This document shows positions 1-8,359 of a stretch of 34,534 nucleotides of DNA, one piece after another (position 1 is the first letter of the stretch; each line of letters opens with the position of its first letter). The stretch spans positions 1 through 34,534 of the forward strand of contig NZ_NVQF01000067.1 in the NCBI RefSeq assembly GCF_002592005.1, given 5' to 3'. This DNA comes from Mycolicibacterium palauense (GTDB taxonomy: Bacteria; Actinomycetota; Actinomycetes; Mycobacteriales; Mycobacteriaceae). The notes beneath the pieces are model-generated. The model saw only the letters and a program-made list of their open reading frames with translations, made no database searches and was not told the origin of the DNA. The position numbers and the translations under genes were made by a program.

Positions 1-2372
1 CCGCCACACCCTCGCCCCTGGCGTTGGCGGTGCTGGGGTTCGTGCGCCGTGAAATCGACCTCACCTACGCCAATTTCAGTGTGTCGATCAACGGCCGCAC
101 GCTGATCCAGAACGGCACAGCGGTGGCAACCTCCGACGGCTTCGGCTCCATCGCCATCGCCCACGGCGACGGCGCCACCGCCACCGCCGAAGGCTGGTTC
201 AGCCGCGCCATCGTCCGCGGCGACGACTCCACCGCCGAAGCCACCGACGGCAACTTCAACACCGCCCGCGCCTACGGCAACAACAACGACGCCGACGCCA
301 CAGGAACATTCAGCAAGGCGACTATCCGCGGCTCCAACAACACCGCGATCGCGAATGGCGACGCCACTACCGCCAAGATCATCGGTTCGGACTGTGTGGC
401 GTTGGCCGATGGCAGCTACAGCACCGCGTTCATCAACGGCACCGGCGATGCTGCCACCGCCAACGGTGTCGTGGCCCGGGCGCTGATCTTCGGCGACTCC
501 AGCGCCGCCGAAGCCTCCACCCTCGGTGGTGAGGTCTTTGCAGCGGCCGTGCTCGTCGGTGATTCGAGCCTGGCTACTGCTTCTGGTGGATTCACCAGCG
601 CGCTCCTTGTCGGCAACACCAGCACAGTCAACAGCTATGGTGGTGACTTCAATCGGGCAGTCGTCATCGGTGACAACAACATCGCCAGTGCCACCGACGG
701 GCACAGCGTGGCCTACATCCACGGCGACAGCAACAGCATCACCGCAAGTGGTGAGGGCTTAGCCACCGCCGTGATCATCGGAGAGACCAACACCGCCACA
801 ACATTTACCGGGGCAGGGTCGCGAAGTAAGGCCGTCATCATCGGCTCAACCAGTGTCGCCAACTCTGTGGGTCGTGACGGCTCCACGGCGATCGCCCGCA
901 TCGTCGGTTCCGACAGCAACGTCTTGGTGGTCGGGCAAGGCGGCGCGAACTCGACGGGTCTCGTCGTCGGCACGGACAGCTCGGCGGTCTCCACCGCGGA
1001 AGGTGAGGGTGGCTTCGGCCAGGGATCGACAGTTGTCCTGATCGGTGACGACAACCTCGGTACCGCCTCGGCCCTCGACTCGCGCGCCACAGTCCTGGTG
1101 CGCGGCGCCGGCAACGAGGGAAACGCGGATTCAGAGGAGGGCGGCAACGCCTACATCAAGGTTGTCGGTGACGACAACACGGCCCAGGCGACTACCGTTG
1201 ATGGCCGGGCCAGGATCGTCGTGCACGGCGACGAGAACGAGGCGACCGCGGTCGCCGACTGCGGCTACGCCACCCTGATGTTGGTGGGTGACCTCAACGA
1301 CGGCACGGCAACAACGTCGGGTGGGCGCGCCAAGGTCGTGGCGCTGGGAAACAACGGCTCCGCCGCGGCTGCTGCCGAAGACGGTGCGGCAACGGCCATC
1401 ACCGGCAGTGGGAGTACTGCGGTTGCCGACACCATCGGCGGTGTGGCCAAGGCTGCTGCTTTCGACTCCAGTGTCGCCAGCGCCGAAAGCACTGACGGCA
1501 GCCTGGCCAGCGCCTTCGCAGCCGATTCCAGTGCCGCGTCCGCCAGCGCTGACGGCGGTGTGGCCCGCGCCGTCGCCACCGACGGTAGCGCCGCCGACGC
1601 CACCAGCGAGGGGGGCTTGGCCAAAGCCGTGGCCAGCAACAGCAGCTCGGCCACCGCGAACGGCTTCGATGGTGGCACGGCCCTTTCTGCGGCCCGGGAC
1701 CTAAGCAATGCCACTACATTCGCGGCCGAAGCCAGCGTGGCCAGTTCCGTCGCCCGTCACGACAGCATCGCTAGGGCTGTCGCGATCGATCACGGTCGGG
1801 CCACCGCGCACGTGCGCGAGAACTCCGACGGTCTCGCGCTGGCGCAGAATCACGGCCGGGCCACCGTCGCCGTCGCCGACAACAGTTCGGGAAGCGCGGA
1901 CGCCGAAGACGGTGCGCGCGCCCACGTCCTGGGCGGCCACGGCTCAACCCTAGTCTCGCAGGCAGAGGGATCCGGCAGCGTTTCGAAGGCCACGAACGTC
2001 GGCGAGAACAGCGTGATCGTCAGCGAGGCGGACAACGGTGGCCACAGCCACGTCTTCATCCTCGGCAACGACAACGCCGCCCACGCCACCAGCGTCCAAG
2101 GTCTGGCCAACGCCACCATCATCGGCAACCAGAACGCTGCCCTCGCCGACAGCGACAACAGCTTGGCCAGCAGCGTGATCCTCGGTGACCTCAACCTCGC
2201 CGACACGACGGCCACCGACGGCGCCCCCGACACCGATCTGGTCCTCGGCAACGGCACTGATTCCGCAGCGTTGCAGACAGCCATCTTCGAGGTGACTGCA
2301 GAGGCGACAATCCTCAAGGCCATGATCGCCGACAAGGCCATGAACGCCATCACTCAGTACATTTCCAGCTGA
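1..2372 (+). CDS. Repetitive beta-solenoid-like surface protein (5' end outside window)
   Basis: The frame is open to the first base of the window, so the true start lies upstream; the visible part is about 790 residues. It begins with PSPLALAVLGFVRRE, a linker I recall from large mycobacterial secreted or surface proteins just before the variable region. After about residue 40 the protein consists of roughly 40 degenerate repeats of 18-21 residues with the pattern A-x-[VI]-x-G-D-x-[NS]-x-A-x-A-x-x-G. Alternating small and hydrophobic residues with regular Gly-Asp/Asn turns suggest a stacked beta-solenoid. In the middle third (about 1400-1900) the repeats become Ala/Ser-rich and lose the Gly-Asp turn. 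A short non-repetitive, partly helical tail ends in ITQYISS. No enzymatic motif is visible. A cell-surface or adhesive role is inference only; no family assignment is made. Confidence 0.8.
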   Translation, partial: ATPSPLALAVLGFVRREIDLTYANFSVSINGRTLIQNGTAVATSDGFGSIAIAHGDGATATAEGWFSRAIVRGDDSTAEATDGNFNTARAYGNNNDADATGTFSKATIRGSNNTAIANGDATTAKIIGSDCVALADGSYSTAFINGTGDAATANGVVARALIFGDSSAAEASTLGGEVFAAAVLVGDSSLATASGGFTSALLVGNTSTVNSYGGDFNRAVVIGDNNIASATDGHSVAYIHGDSNSITASGEGLATAVIIGETNTATTFTGAGSRSKAVIIGSTSVANSVGRDGSTAIARIVGSDSNVLVVGQGGANSTGLVVGTDSSAVSTAEGEGGFGQGSTVVLIGDDNLGTASALDSRATVLVRGAGNEGNADSEEGGNAYIKVVGDDNTAQATTVDGRARIVVHGDENEATAVADCGYATLMLVGDLNDGTATTSGGRAKVVALGNNGSAAAAAEDGAATAITGSGSTAVADTIGGVAKAAAFDSSVASAESTDGSLASAFAADSSAASASADGGVARAVATDGSAADATSEGGLAKAVASNSSSATANGFDGGTALSAARDLSNATTFAAEASVASSVARHDSIARAVAIDHGRATAHVRENSDGLALAQNHGRATVAVADNSSGSADAEDGARAHVLGGHGSTLVSQAEGSGSVSKATNVGENSVIVSEADNGGHSHVFILGNDNAAHATSVQGLANATIIGNQNAALADSDNSLASSVILGDLNLADTTATDGAPDTDLVLGNGTDSAALQTAIFEVTAEATILKAMIADKAMNAITQYISS

Positions 2373-2730
2373 CCAGGATTGAACAACGCGTCGCCGGGCT
2401 TGCGGGTCGCAGCAATGGGTAACCGCCAAAGCTCGCACCGCCTCCGACGAGGATAACAACGCCATCGCGGTAGATGCTGGCCTGACGGCCGAGACCGGGA
2501 CCGGGACCGGCGACGGGTTAACGGTGGTGGAGCTGTTCGTCCAGGACATCGCCTGTTCGGTCCGTGATTCCACGGCTGGGATCTCGGCGACCGGTGTCAG
2601 GCCGGTGGTCTATCGGTGTTGCCCGATACCAGGGCATCACCGCGCACGGGTAGGCCGGGAGTCAGGCTCGCGGACCGACCACAAGTTCGCTCTACTCGAA
2701 CGCGAACCTAGGCCGCCGACAGAGATCGAC

Positions 2731-2787
2731 TTGCCCCAGATTGGATGAGAATTCTTGTGTGCCTGATTCTCATCCAGTCTGGGGCAA
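2731..2787. repeat. 22-bp inverted repeat, near-perfect, 13-bp loop
   Basis: The left arm, 2731-2752, begins TTGCCCCAGATTGGATGAG. The right arm, 2766-2787, is its reverse complement with one mismatch in 22. The 13-bp spacer is 2753-2765. There is no T-tract after the stem, so an intrinsic terminator is unlikely. Long matched arms are typical of transposon ends or a large protein-binding site. Confidence 0.85.
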
Positions 2788-2807
2788 CGCACGTCAGCCT
2801 GTATAGC

Positions 2808-2829
2808 CTGCCTCAGATTCAATGAGAAC
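2808..2829 (+). repeat. Third, diverged direct copy of the 22-bp motif
   Basis: It matches the left arm of the inverted repeat at 17 of 22 positions, with the same orientation and a shared CAGATT...ATGAGAA core. It lies 20 bp after the right arm. Multiple direct and inverted copies near an end are known for some insertion-sequence families, IS21 among them, but no transposase gene is visible here. Confidence 0.6.
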
Positions 2830-3041
2830 GGACATCAGTTTCACCGGTTCGCGTGTCTCCCCGGTGGCCGTTCTGGGCCATTGGCACCAAGACGAGGTGG
2901 TCACATCCGATCATGAAGAATGGGGCACGACACCTGCTTCGACGGCGTTGGGATCGACACTTGCACCGAACTCGTCACGGACCCTATCTGCGGTCCGCAG
3001 GGAAACAGTCGCAGACGCCAGGCCTCTGCGGTGGCAGGCAC

Positions 3042-3494
3042 ATGAGCGCCGCCGACATTGTTCGCGCTGCCGTCCGGACCAGCGGTGGCTTGGGTGATGC
3101 GTGGTGCTCCGGGGCCGACGTCCGGCAGCCTGACGCGGTTCGTGTTGGTAGCCGGCTCGTGGTTGTCGAAACGGACGGGGACAACCTCGGCTGGCTGATG
3201 ACAACGTACGCGGTGTCCGACGACGGCGCCGAGGCCACGCCGATCGCAGTCATTGCCGGGGAGAACCCCGGCGCCGTCCACACGCTCACGTCGTGGCTGC
3301 GTACGACCGCAGGACCGATGGCGTGGAAGCGTATCCGACCCGGCCTGTACAGGTCCGGTGCGTACTTCGTGGGACAGCTCGACACCGGAGAATGGTTCGC
3401 AGAGGGCCCGGGGGTTGACCAAGCCTTCGACGACAAAGCACAGGCCCAGCGCGCATGCGACGCCGCTCGGACCGGCACTCGCACCCAGGGGTGA
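3042..3494 (+). CDS. Hypothetical protein, 150 aa
   Basis: The family is not recognised. The open frame extends upstream to 2853, but the first 63 codons are rich in Arg, His and Trp and look non-coding. The ATG at 3042 (MSAADIVRAAV) begins protein-like sequence, although no strong ribosome binding site precedes it. The C-terminal half has alternating Gly and aromatic residues (WKRIRPGLYRSGAYFVGQ, then GEWFAEGPG) suggesting a small beta-rich domain. An Ala-rich helix with a single Cys (AQRACDAA) ends the protein. There is no signal peptide, membrane segment or catalytic motif. It stands alone between the repeat region and the cutinase gene. Confidence 0.5.
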   Translation: MSAADIVRAAVRTSGGLGDAWCSGADVRQPDAVRVGSRLVVVETDGDNLGWLMTTYAVSDDGAEATPIAVIAGENPGAVHTLTSWLRTTAGPMAWKRIRPGLYRSGAYFVGQLDTGEWFAEGPGVDQAFDDKAQAQRACDAARTGTRTQG

Positions 3495-3692
3495 GCATGT
3501 CGTGTCACCCACTTCCCCGCGCACCGCGTTCATCCCCCGGCTGCACCGAGCCCAAATCGCCACTGTGACGCAATGGAGGGTTGAGGCTATCCCCCGGACC
3601 GCCGCCGGAGAGTCGTCGACTTTGGGCCTGCGTGCTCACGCCGGTGGCTAGGCTGACGAATCGAGGGAACGCGCCGGCATCGTCGCCGGCAA

Positions 3693-4430
3693 GTGATTTC
3701 GGGGGGCCATCTGACCAGAAGGATGCGAGTCGCCTGGTCTCTGTTCGTGGCGATCGTCATGACGCTCACGGCATTGAACTTCTCGACTCCCTACACGTCG
3801 GCGCAACCCTGTCCGGACATCGGCGTGGTCTTCGCGCGGGGCACGTCGGAGCCGCCCGGCGTCGGCAGCACCGGACAGGCCTTCATCGACTCACTGCGGG
3901 CGCAGGCGGTGCCACGCACCGTCGGAGTCCACGCCGTGAACTATCCGGCTAGCGGCGACTTCTTCGGCCCAGGCTTCACTCTGAACCTCGTCGACGGCAT
4001 CCGCGACGTCCTCGATCACATCCGTGGCGTGGTGTCCGTGTGTCCGCAGACGCAGATGATCATCGGCGGTTACTCGCAAGGCGCGATGGTCAGCGCATTC
4101 GCGACGTCGGACGTTCTGCCGGGCGGCGTACCGCCGGACTCGGCACCCATACCGCTCCCGGCCGAGGTCGCCGACCATGTCGCCGCGATCGTGCTCTTCG
4201 GCAAGCCGAACGGCATGTCACTGGCCAAGTACAAGACGTCCGCGGTCGGCGCCAGCCGGGTCTACGCCTCCAAGCTCCTCGAGCTGTGCGCTCCCGGCGA
4301 CTCGGTCTGCTCCGCCGACCCCGCCGCCCCGGTCGATCTCGTCGCACACGGACGCTATGCCTCAAACGGGATGACCGGCAGCGGGGCCGCCTTCGCTGTC
4401 AGCAGGCTACCCGTGCCGCCGCTCCCCTGA
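3693..4430 (+). CDS. Secreted cutinase-family serine esterase
   Basis: This is an alpha/beta-hydrolase of the cutinase family, about 245 aa, which in mycobacteria hydrolyse lipid or polyester esters outside the cell or at its surface. The N-terminus is a signal peptide: an Arg pair, a hydrophobic stretch (AWSLFVAIVMTLTAL) and a likely cleavage after YTSA. The mature part starts QPCPDIGVVFARGTSEPPG, the usual cutinase opening. The nucleophile elbow is GYSQG (Ser128 in this numbering). The other triad members fit Asp in CAPGDSVC and His in DLVAHGRY. Four Cys are placed as for the two family disulfides. The GTG at 3693 gives the longest form; the ATG at 3723 is an equally plausible start, and neither has a clear ribosome binding site. 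It converges on the sulfurtransferase gene with a 42-bp gap. Confidence 0.92.
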   Translation: MISGGHLTRRMRVAWSLFVAIVMTLTALNFSTPYTSAQPCPDIGVVFARGTSEPPGVGSTGQAFIDSLRAQAVPRTVGVHAVNYPASGDFFGPGFTLNLVDGIRDVLDHIRGVVSVCPQTQMIIGGYSQGAMVSAFATSDVLPGGVPPDSAPIPLPAEVADHVAAIVLFGKPNGMSLAKYKTSAVGASRVYASKLLELCAPGDSVCSADPAAPVDLVAHGRYASNGMTGSGAAFAVSRLPVPPLP

Positions 4431-4472
4431 CCCCCTCGCACCACATACGTCGGCGACTCCTGGAAGGCGACG

Positions 4473-5396
4473 TTAGGCAGCGGAGGGGTCCGTCATCGGC
4501 AGATTCGGATCAGCGTTCCACTCCATCATGCTTGCGTCATATATCGCGACGTCCTCGCGCCCCGATAGCTTCAAGCCGAATCCGGTCATCGTCGCACCAA
4601 TGCCGGCGCCGCAGTACGTAATAACTGCACCTTGCTGCGGAAGTCCATTGGCACGGAACGCTTCGCGTAGTCGGTCAGCGCCGTGAAAGCAGCCGCTGTC
4701 ACCGTCGACGAGGTCAGCGAAGTAGACATTCATCGCGGTCGCGATGTGTCCGCGGCGGTTGCCGAAGGTTCCATATTGACTGTCCACTTCACCGCTATAG
4801 GACTCTGGACTCAGTGCATCGACGATGGTGGCCGAGCCACTACGAATGGCGTCGAGAACCGCTTCCTTGGTTGCCATTCCACGCTGAACGTCCGGGCGCA
4901 CCGCGAACGTCGTCGGCTCGTACTCCACGGCCACGGCAGATACCGGGCGCCCTTCGGCGGTCCACTTGAGCCAGCCTCCGTCGAGGATCGCAACATCGAC
5001 ACCAGCATGGTGCAGTAGCCACCACGCCCGCGTTGACCAGGCATGTCCCACGGCGGCGGAATTCGGCGTGTCGGGGTTGGGACCTGCATAAAGCACGACA
5101 CGACTACTGGCCGAAATACCGAGACGGCCGATCGTTTCGGCGAGGCGCTCCGCAGAGGGCCACGTGTACGGCAATGCAGCGTTCGGATCCGCCAGTTCGC
5201 CCCAGGGATTGGCCACATCGAGGTAGGCGGCGCCGGGAATATGGTGCTGGAGGTAGTGAACCTCACGGCCGTGGTTCACAAAGTCGGTGGTTCCGACACT
5301 TCCGGTGCAGTCAAAGATACGCAGACGCGGATCGTCCAGATGACCGGCGAGCCAATCGGTCGACACCAGATAGTCGAGGCGTTGTTCGGACTCCAT
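4473..5396 (-). CDS. Rhodanese-type sulfurtransferase, two domains
   Basis: It transfers sulfane sulfur from thiosulfate or 3-mercaptopyruvate to an acceptor. About 307 aa, the usual length for a tandem-rhodanese protein. The N-terminal inactive domain (about 10-150) has the IPGAAYLD motif. The C-terminal domain (about 165-300) carries the active-site loop CGAGIGAT with catalytic Cys262. The loop is not the typical CRxGx[RT] of either well-known subgroup, so the donor cannot be predicted. The ATG at 5396 is chosen because AGGG lies about 8 nt upstream; a GTG at 5405 is also possible. The gene is divergent from the reductase gene. A strong copy of the cluster operator (5435-5454) sits about 40 bp upstream, suggesting co-regulation with the oxygenase genes. 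Its role there is unknown; it could supply sulfur for Fe-S or molybdenum cofactors. Confidence 0.88.
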   Translation of the reverse strand: MESEQRLDYLVSTDWLAGHLDDPRLRIFDCTGSVGTTDFVNHGREVHYLQHHIPGAAYLDVANPWGELADPNAALPYTWPSAERLAETIGRLGISASSRVVLYAGPNPDTPNSAAVGHAWSTRAWWLLHHAGVDVAILDGGWLKWTAEGRPVSAVAVEYEPTTFAVRPDVQRGMATKEAVLDAIRSGSATIVDALSPESYSGEVDSQYGTFGNRRGHIATAMNVYFADLVDGDSGCFHGADRLREAFRANGLPQQGAVITYCGAGIGATMTGFGLKLSGREDVAIYDASMMEWNADPNLPMTDPSAA

Positions 5397-5434
5397 CAAT
5401 TCCACCCTTCGTTGATGCTGTCACCAAGCGGTCT

Positions 5435-5454
5435 AAACCTACGTTAGTAAGTTT
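5435..5454. promoter_or_regulatory. Cluster operator, copy A
   Basis: It reads AAACCTAC-n4-GTAAGTTT, which is a palindrome apart from one position in each half and matches the consensus AAACCTAC-n4-GTAAGGTT at 15 of 16 positions. It lies about 40 bp upstream of the sulfurtransferase start, where a repressor or activator could act. Confidence 0.65.
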
Positions 5455-5556
5455 TACTGGCAGCCGCTGCTGTTCGTTCCAACTTCTCCACCCTCGCCTA
5501 CCTCCGTCGGCAACGAAGGCTCGAACCATGCATCCCGACTCCTGAGCGACCTGTAG

Positions 5557-5577
5557 TAGCCTACAGCGAGTAGGTTT
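5557..5577. promoter_or_regulatory. Cluster operator, copy B (weaker)
   Basis: It reads TAGCCTAC-n5-GTAGGTTT. The halves match the consensus at 6 of 8 positions each, and the spacer is one base longer than in the other copies. It lies about 137 bp before the reductase gene. It is the least certain of the five copies. Confidence 0.4.
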
Positions 5578-5713
5578 AGGGATCTGCGTCGAGGCACCCG
5601 GGGCGACACTGTGGTGAAACCCCGGTGCATGACTGCATGCGGAAGAAACAGCATCACGGGGCGCATACCGTCACCGTGAGCTCGTTGTCTGAGGTACCCG
5701 GTACGAGATTGGA

Positions 5714-6688
5714 GTGGAACCGACGGTGTCCAATTCCACTGTCCCCCCGCTTTTCTTGCCGCTACGAGTAATCGGCAAGGATCCGGTGGCTCACGATATT
5801 GTCGCCATTACCCTATGCGAGCCGGATGGCGGGCCCGTTCCCGCATGGGAGCCCGGAGCCCACGTCGACGTCCAACTCGGCGACATGACTCGCCAGTACT
5901 CGTTGTGCGGGGACCCGACGCAACGGCAGTCACTGACTATTGCCGTGCTCAGGGAACCTGCGAGCCGTGGCGGCTCCGCATTCGTCCACGACAAGCTCGC
6001 CGTCGACGATCTCGTAGATGTTTCCCAACCGCGCAACCATTTCCCTCTGGTCACAGCCCCGTCCTACCTCTTCGTCGCCGGCGGTATCGGAATCACTCCG
6101 CTGCTGCCAATGATCGGAAAGCTCGCGGCGCAACGGCGCCCCTGGCGGCTGCTCTACGGCGGCCGGAGCCGGTCCAGCATGGCTTTTGCCGACATACTCG
6201 AAGACGATCACCGGGGCAACGTCGAGCTTCGTCCGCAGGACGAGTACGGGCTGCTGGACCTGGCAGCCGCAGTCCGGGACGCCGAAGCCGGCGCCGCGGT
6301 CTACTGCTGCGGTCCGGAACCCTTGCTGACGGCGATGGAATCAGTATGTGCGAAAAGAGAAGACGTCGACCTGCACGTCGAGAGGTTCGCACCCAAGCCG
6401 GCCGCCGACCGGAAAGTCGCTGCGGCGTTCGAAGTCGTGCTGGGCCGAAGCGGCGACAGTGTCATGGTCACGGCGACGGAATCGTTGCTCGACGCATTGC
6501 TGCGCCATGGCGTCGAGGTCGACTTCTCGTGCCGGGAAGGCACCTGCGGCACCTGCGAGGTGACGGTGATCGACGGAGTTCCCGACCATCGCGACTCGGT
6601 GCTTACGACGGACGAGAAGGCAGCCAACGACGTCATGATGGCCTGCGTCTCCCGCAGCTGTGGCAAGCGACTGATACTGGATCTATGA
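5714..6688 (+). CDS. Rieske-oxygenase reductase, FMN/NAD/[2Fe-2S] (PDR/VanB type)
   Basis: This is a single-chain electron-transfer protein of about 324 aa with the phthalate dioxygenase reductase layout. An N-terminal flavin barrel (about 12-105) carries RQYSLCGDP for FMN. A nucleotide-binding domain (about 110-225) carries FVAGGIGITPLLPM and YCCGPEPLL. A C-terminal plant-type [2Fe-2S] domain has Cys273, Cys278, Cys281 and Cys311 (CREGTCGTC...C). It takes electrons from NADH and hands them to an oxygenase; the Rieske protein at 10594 is the natural partner, although the P450 could also be served. The GTG at 5714 is used; a GTG at 5726 preceded by GGAG is an alternative. The gene stands alone behind a double operator region and converges on the TetR gene. 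Confidence 0.93.
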   Translation: MEPTVSNSTVPPLFLPLRVIGKDPVAHDIVAITLCEPDGGPVPAWEPGAHVDVQLGDMTRQYSLCGDPTQRQSLTIAVLREPASRGGSAFVHDKLAVDDLVDVSQPRNHFPLVTAPSYLFVAGGIGITPLLPMIGKLAAQRRPWRLLYGGRSRSSMAFADILEDDHRGNVELRPQDEYGLLDLAAAVRDAEAGAAVYCCGPEPLLTAMESVCAKREDVDLHVERFAPKPAADRKVAAAFEVVLGRSGDSVMVTATESLLDALLRHGVEVDFSCREGTCGTCEVTVIDGVPDHRDSVLTTDEKAANDVMMACVSRSCGKRLILDL

Positions 6689-6790
6689 GACCCGGCACCA
6701 CCGCAACAACAACCGACGACGGCCGACGGTGAAGCTCCCTGAGAGGTCCGGTGACGTCGATCGTCCGGGACGGGCTGGCACCCCTGAAGG

Positions 6791-7447
6791 CTAGGCCGGG
6801 AACCGCTCGGCAGTTGATCCGCGCACGTCACTGTTGGCCACTCCATACAAGAAGCTACGTATGCGTTCGGCGAAGAGCTCTTTGACCGTGAGGTCGTTGG
6901 CGTCCACTGCCTCTGCCAGGTGCGGAAACTCCGCGCGATCGAACGCTGGGAATGCCGACCGCGGGCTGCGCCGGCCACCGCGGCGAGCCTCCGACAGTAC
7001 GGCGCCGATACAGATCGTCTCCACGCCGTCCAAAATGGCGGCGTGCAGGTGTACTGGAACCCCCGATGCCTTCAGGAACACCGCGGCATCCTCGTATGAC
7101 TTCAGCAGCACCTCGCGCGGGAGGTGCTCAAGCAGGGCAGGCGCAGCGTTGCGGTGCCGTAGCACTGCTTGGCGAAAGTTCAACCCGAAAGCCACCAGAT
7201 ACTCCGGCCAGTCCGGACCGGGGGGCCGGCGGGGTTTGGTGACCGATACTCCGGCGATGTAGTGGGCTATCGCGCTCATGATGGCGTTCTTGTCGGCGAA
7301 GTGGTGATACAGCGAGGGTGCGCTGACCCCCATCTCCTCGGCAAGGCGAGGGAGACTGAAGGCATCCAGGCCGTCCTGATCGATGATCGCGAGGGAGGCC
7401 GAGACGACCTTCTCCCGGGTGATCAGTGCCTTGGGCGGACGTGCCAC
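6791..7447 (-). CDS. TetR-family transcriptional regulator
   Basis: 218 aa, typical length. The N-terminal DNA-binding domain (about 8-60) has the TetR helix-turn-helix, ending GVSAPSLYHHFADKNAI. The C-terminal ligand domain (about 80-200) resembles the TetR_C class with an EHLPRE...DGVETICIGAVL core. It sits within the oxygenase cluster, between the reductase and ferredoxin genes, so it is the best candidate for the protein that binds the shared palindrome. No good copy of that palindrome was found immediately upstream of its own start; the nearest (7928) is about 480 bp away, on the ferredoxin side. The ligand is unknown, presumably the cluster's substrate or a CoA intermediate. Confidence 0.9.
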   Translation of the reverse strand: MARPPKALITREKVVSASLAIIDQDGLDAFSLPRLAEEMGVSAPSLYHHFADKNAIMSAIAHYIAGVSVTKPRRPPGPDWPEYLVAFGLNFRQAVLRHRNAAPALLEHLPREVLLKSYEDAAVFLKASGVPVHLHAAILDGVETICIGAVLSEARRGGRRSPRSAFPAFDRAEFPHLAEAVDANDLTVKELFAERIRSFLYGVANSDVRGSTAERFPA

Positions 7448-8060
7448 CTCAGCACTCCCCGACCGGATAACAGCAACAAACGGTGACGAACATCTGCGCG
7501 CCTTCCTCGGACCTCATCCGTCTGGATGGCATGCCATAGTGCGCCGCCGACGGACGAAAACCAAATTCGTGTAGATACTAGCCTGCCCTGCGAGATCAAC
7601 GTGGCCGTCAAGACGCGCAGAGCAGCTCGATGTCACCGACTTCACGCCCACATGGCGTTAGTGACCTCAGCCGAACCGCGAGGCGGGCGAAGTAGCGAGG
7701 CTTGACCGCGAACGATCGGATAACACGACGGCTCGGCCCTCAGCGAGAGTCGCTCTTGCACGACGGACTGCTGTCCGTGGCACTCCACTGCGTCGGCGGC
7801 GCCTACGCGGTGGCCATCGGCCGGACAGCACATGCCGATCTGGGGTGGGACCGTCAAGCCGTCACGACTCATCGAACCAAAGGTCTTCTGGTTCACGGCC
7901 ACTGATCATCAGCAGTACCCGTCATCGGTACCTACTAGCGTAAGGTTGAACCCGGCCCCAGCGCAACGAGTGGAATGCCGAGTGCGCGACCGAGTCGGGC
8001 AGTCCGACCCCGATCAGCCCTGGGCCGTTCCATAGCTGTGGAGAAACGGAGTTGCGGATC
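7448..8060. other. Intergenic stretch between tetR and ferredoxin
   Basis: There are 613 bp without a convincing gene. Short open frames on both strands (for example 7642-7902 minus and 7702-7905 plus) have no recognisable protein features or ribosome binding sites. The identifiable element is the operator copy at 7928-7947, which includes part of a GGTACC palindrome at its left edge. The rest may be decayed sequence. Confidence 0.5.
7928..7947. promoter_or_regulatory. Cluster operator, copy C
   Basis: It reads GTACCTAC-n4-GTAAGGTT and matches the consensus at 14 of 16 positions. The right half is identical to that of copy D. It lies about 113 bp upstream of the ferredoxin ATG. Confidence 0.65.
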
Positions 8061-8255
8061 ATGAGAGTTCGTCTCGAACGAAACAAGTGCGCTGGCCATG
8101 CCCAGTGCCATGCCGTCGACCCCGACCTGTTTCCGATCGACGACGGTGGCTTCTCGATCCTCGAGCCGCACAGTGTGGCGGCCGGCGACGAACATTTGGT
8201 GCGCGACGGCGCGGCCGCGTGCCCCGAACTCGCGCTCATCGTCGAAGACGACTAG
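8061..8255 (+). CDS. CxxHxxC-type single-cluster ferredoxin
   Basis: A 64-aa soluble ferredoxin of the kind that serves bacterial P450s. Ligand residues are Cys10, Cys16 and Cys54, with His13 in the position that holds Cys in ordinary [4Fe-4S] ferredoxins. This CxxHxxC...CP pattern is known in mycobacterial P450 ferredoxins and usually carries a [3Fe-4S] cluster. The ATG at 8061 is chosen over the in-frame TTG at 8052 because GGAG at 8048-8051 is 9 nt upstream of the ATG. An operator copy lies 113 bp upstream. The likely partner, the P450, starts 1.1 kb downstream and is separated from it by an IS remnant that begins right at the stop codon. Confidence 0.9.
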   Translation: MRVRLERNKCAGHAQCHAVDPDLFPIDDGGFSILEPHSVAAGDEHLVRDGAAACPELALIVEDD

Positions 8256-8256
8256 G

Positions 8257-8273
8257 GCGCGTCTCCCATAGGG
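8257..8273 (+). repeat. Left terminal inverted repeat of IS remnant
   Basis: GCGCGTCTCCCATAGGG; pairs with 8816-8832 with two mismatches. Confidence 0.75.
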
Positions 8274-8359
8274 TGGCGGGTCTTGAGGCGCCACTGTCGA
8301 GGTAACGTCGGCTTCTCGGTACCGGTTCTTCGGTCACGCTCAGAGGCAGCTGGTTGCGG

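Larger units (their letters stand above)
2373..3041. other. Gene-poor stretch with a repeated 22-bp motif
   Basis: No convincing coding region was found between the repetitive protein and the small hypothetical gene. Short open frames on both strands have no recognisable composition or ribosome binding site. The only clear structure is the inverted and direct repeat set at 2731-2829, listed separately. The stretch could be the scar of a lost mobile element, but no transposase remnant was recognised. Confidence 0.5.
5397..5713. promoter_or_regulatory. Divergent promoter region, sulfurtransferase / reductase
   Basis: This 317-bp stretch holds no gene. It contains two copies of the cluster palindrome (5435-5454 and 5557-5577) and a perfect 11-bp palindrome GTACC-C-GGTAC at 5694-5704, just before the reductase start. 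Local A+T is raised around the first operator. Core promoter hexamers could not be assigned with confidence. Confidence 0.55.

Noticed and set aside
2731..2787. Intrinsic terminator for the repetitive protein
   Set aside because: It is more than 350 bp from the stop codon and lacks a T-tract; long matched arms and a third copy suggest another function.
7642..7905. Overlapping small open frames on both strands
   Set aside because: No ribosome binding site, no recognisable features, and mutual overlap; likely non-coding.
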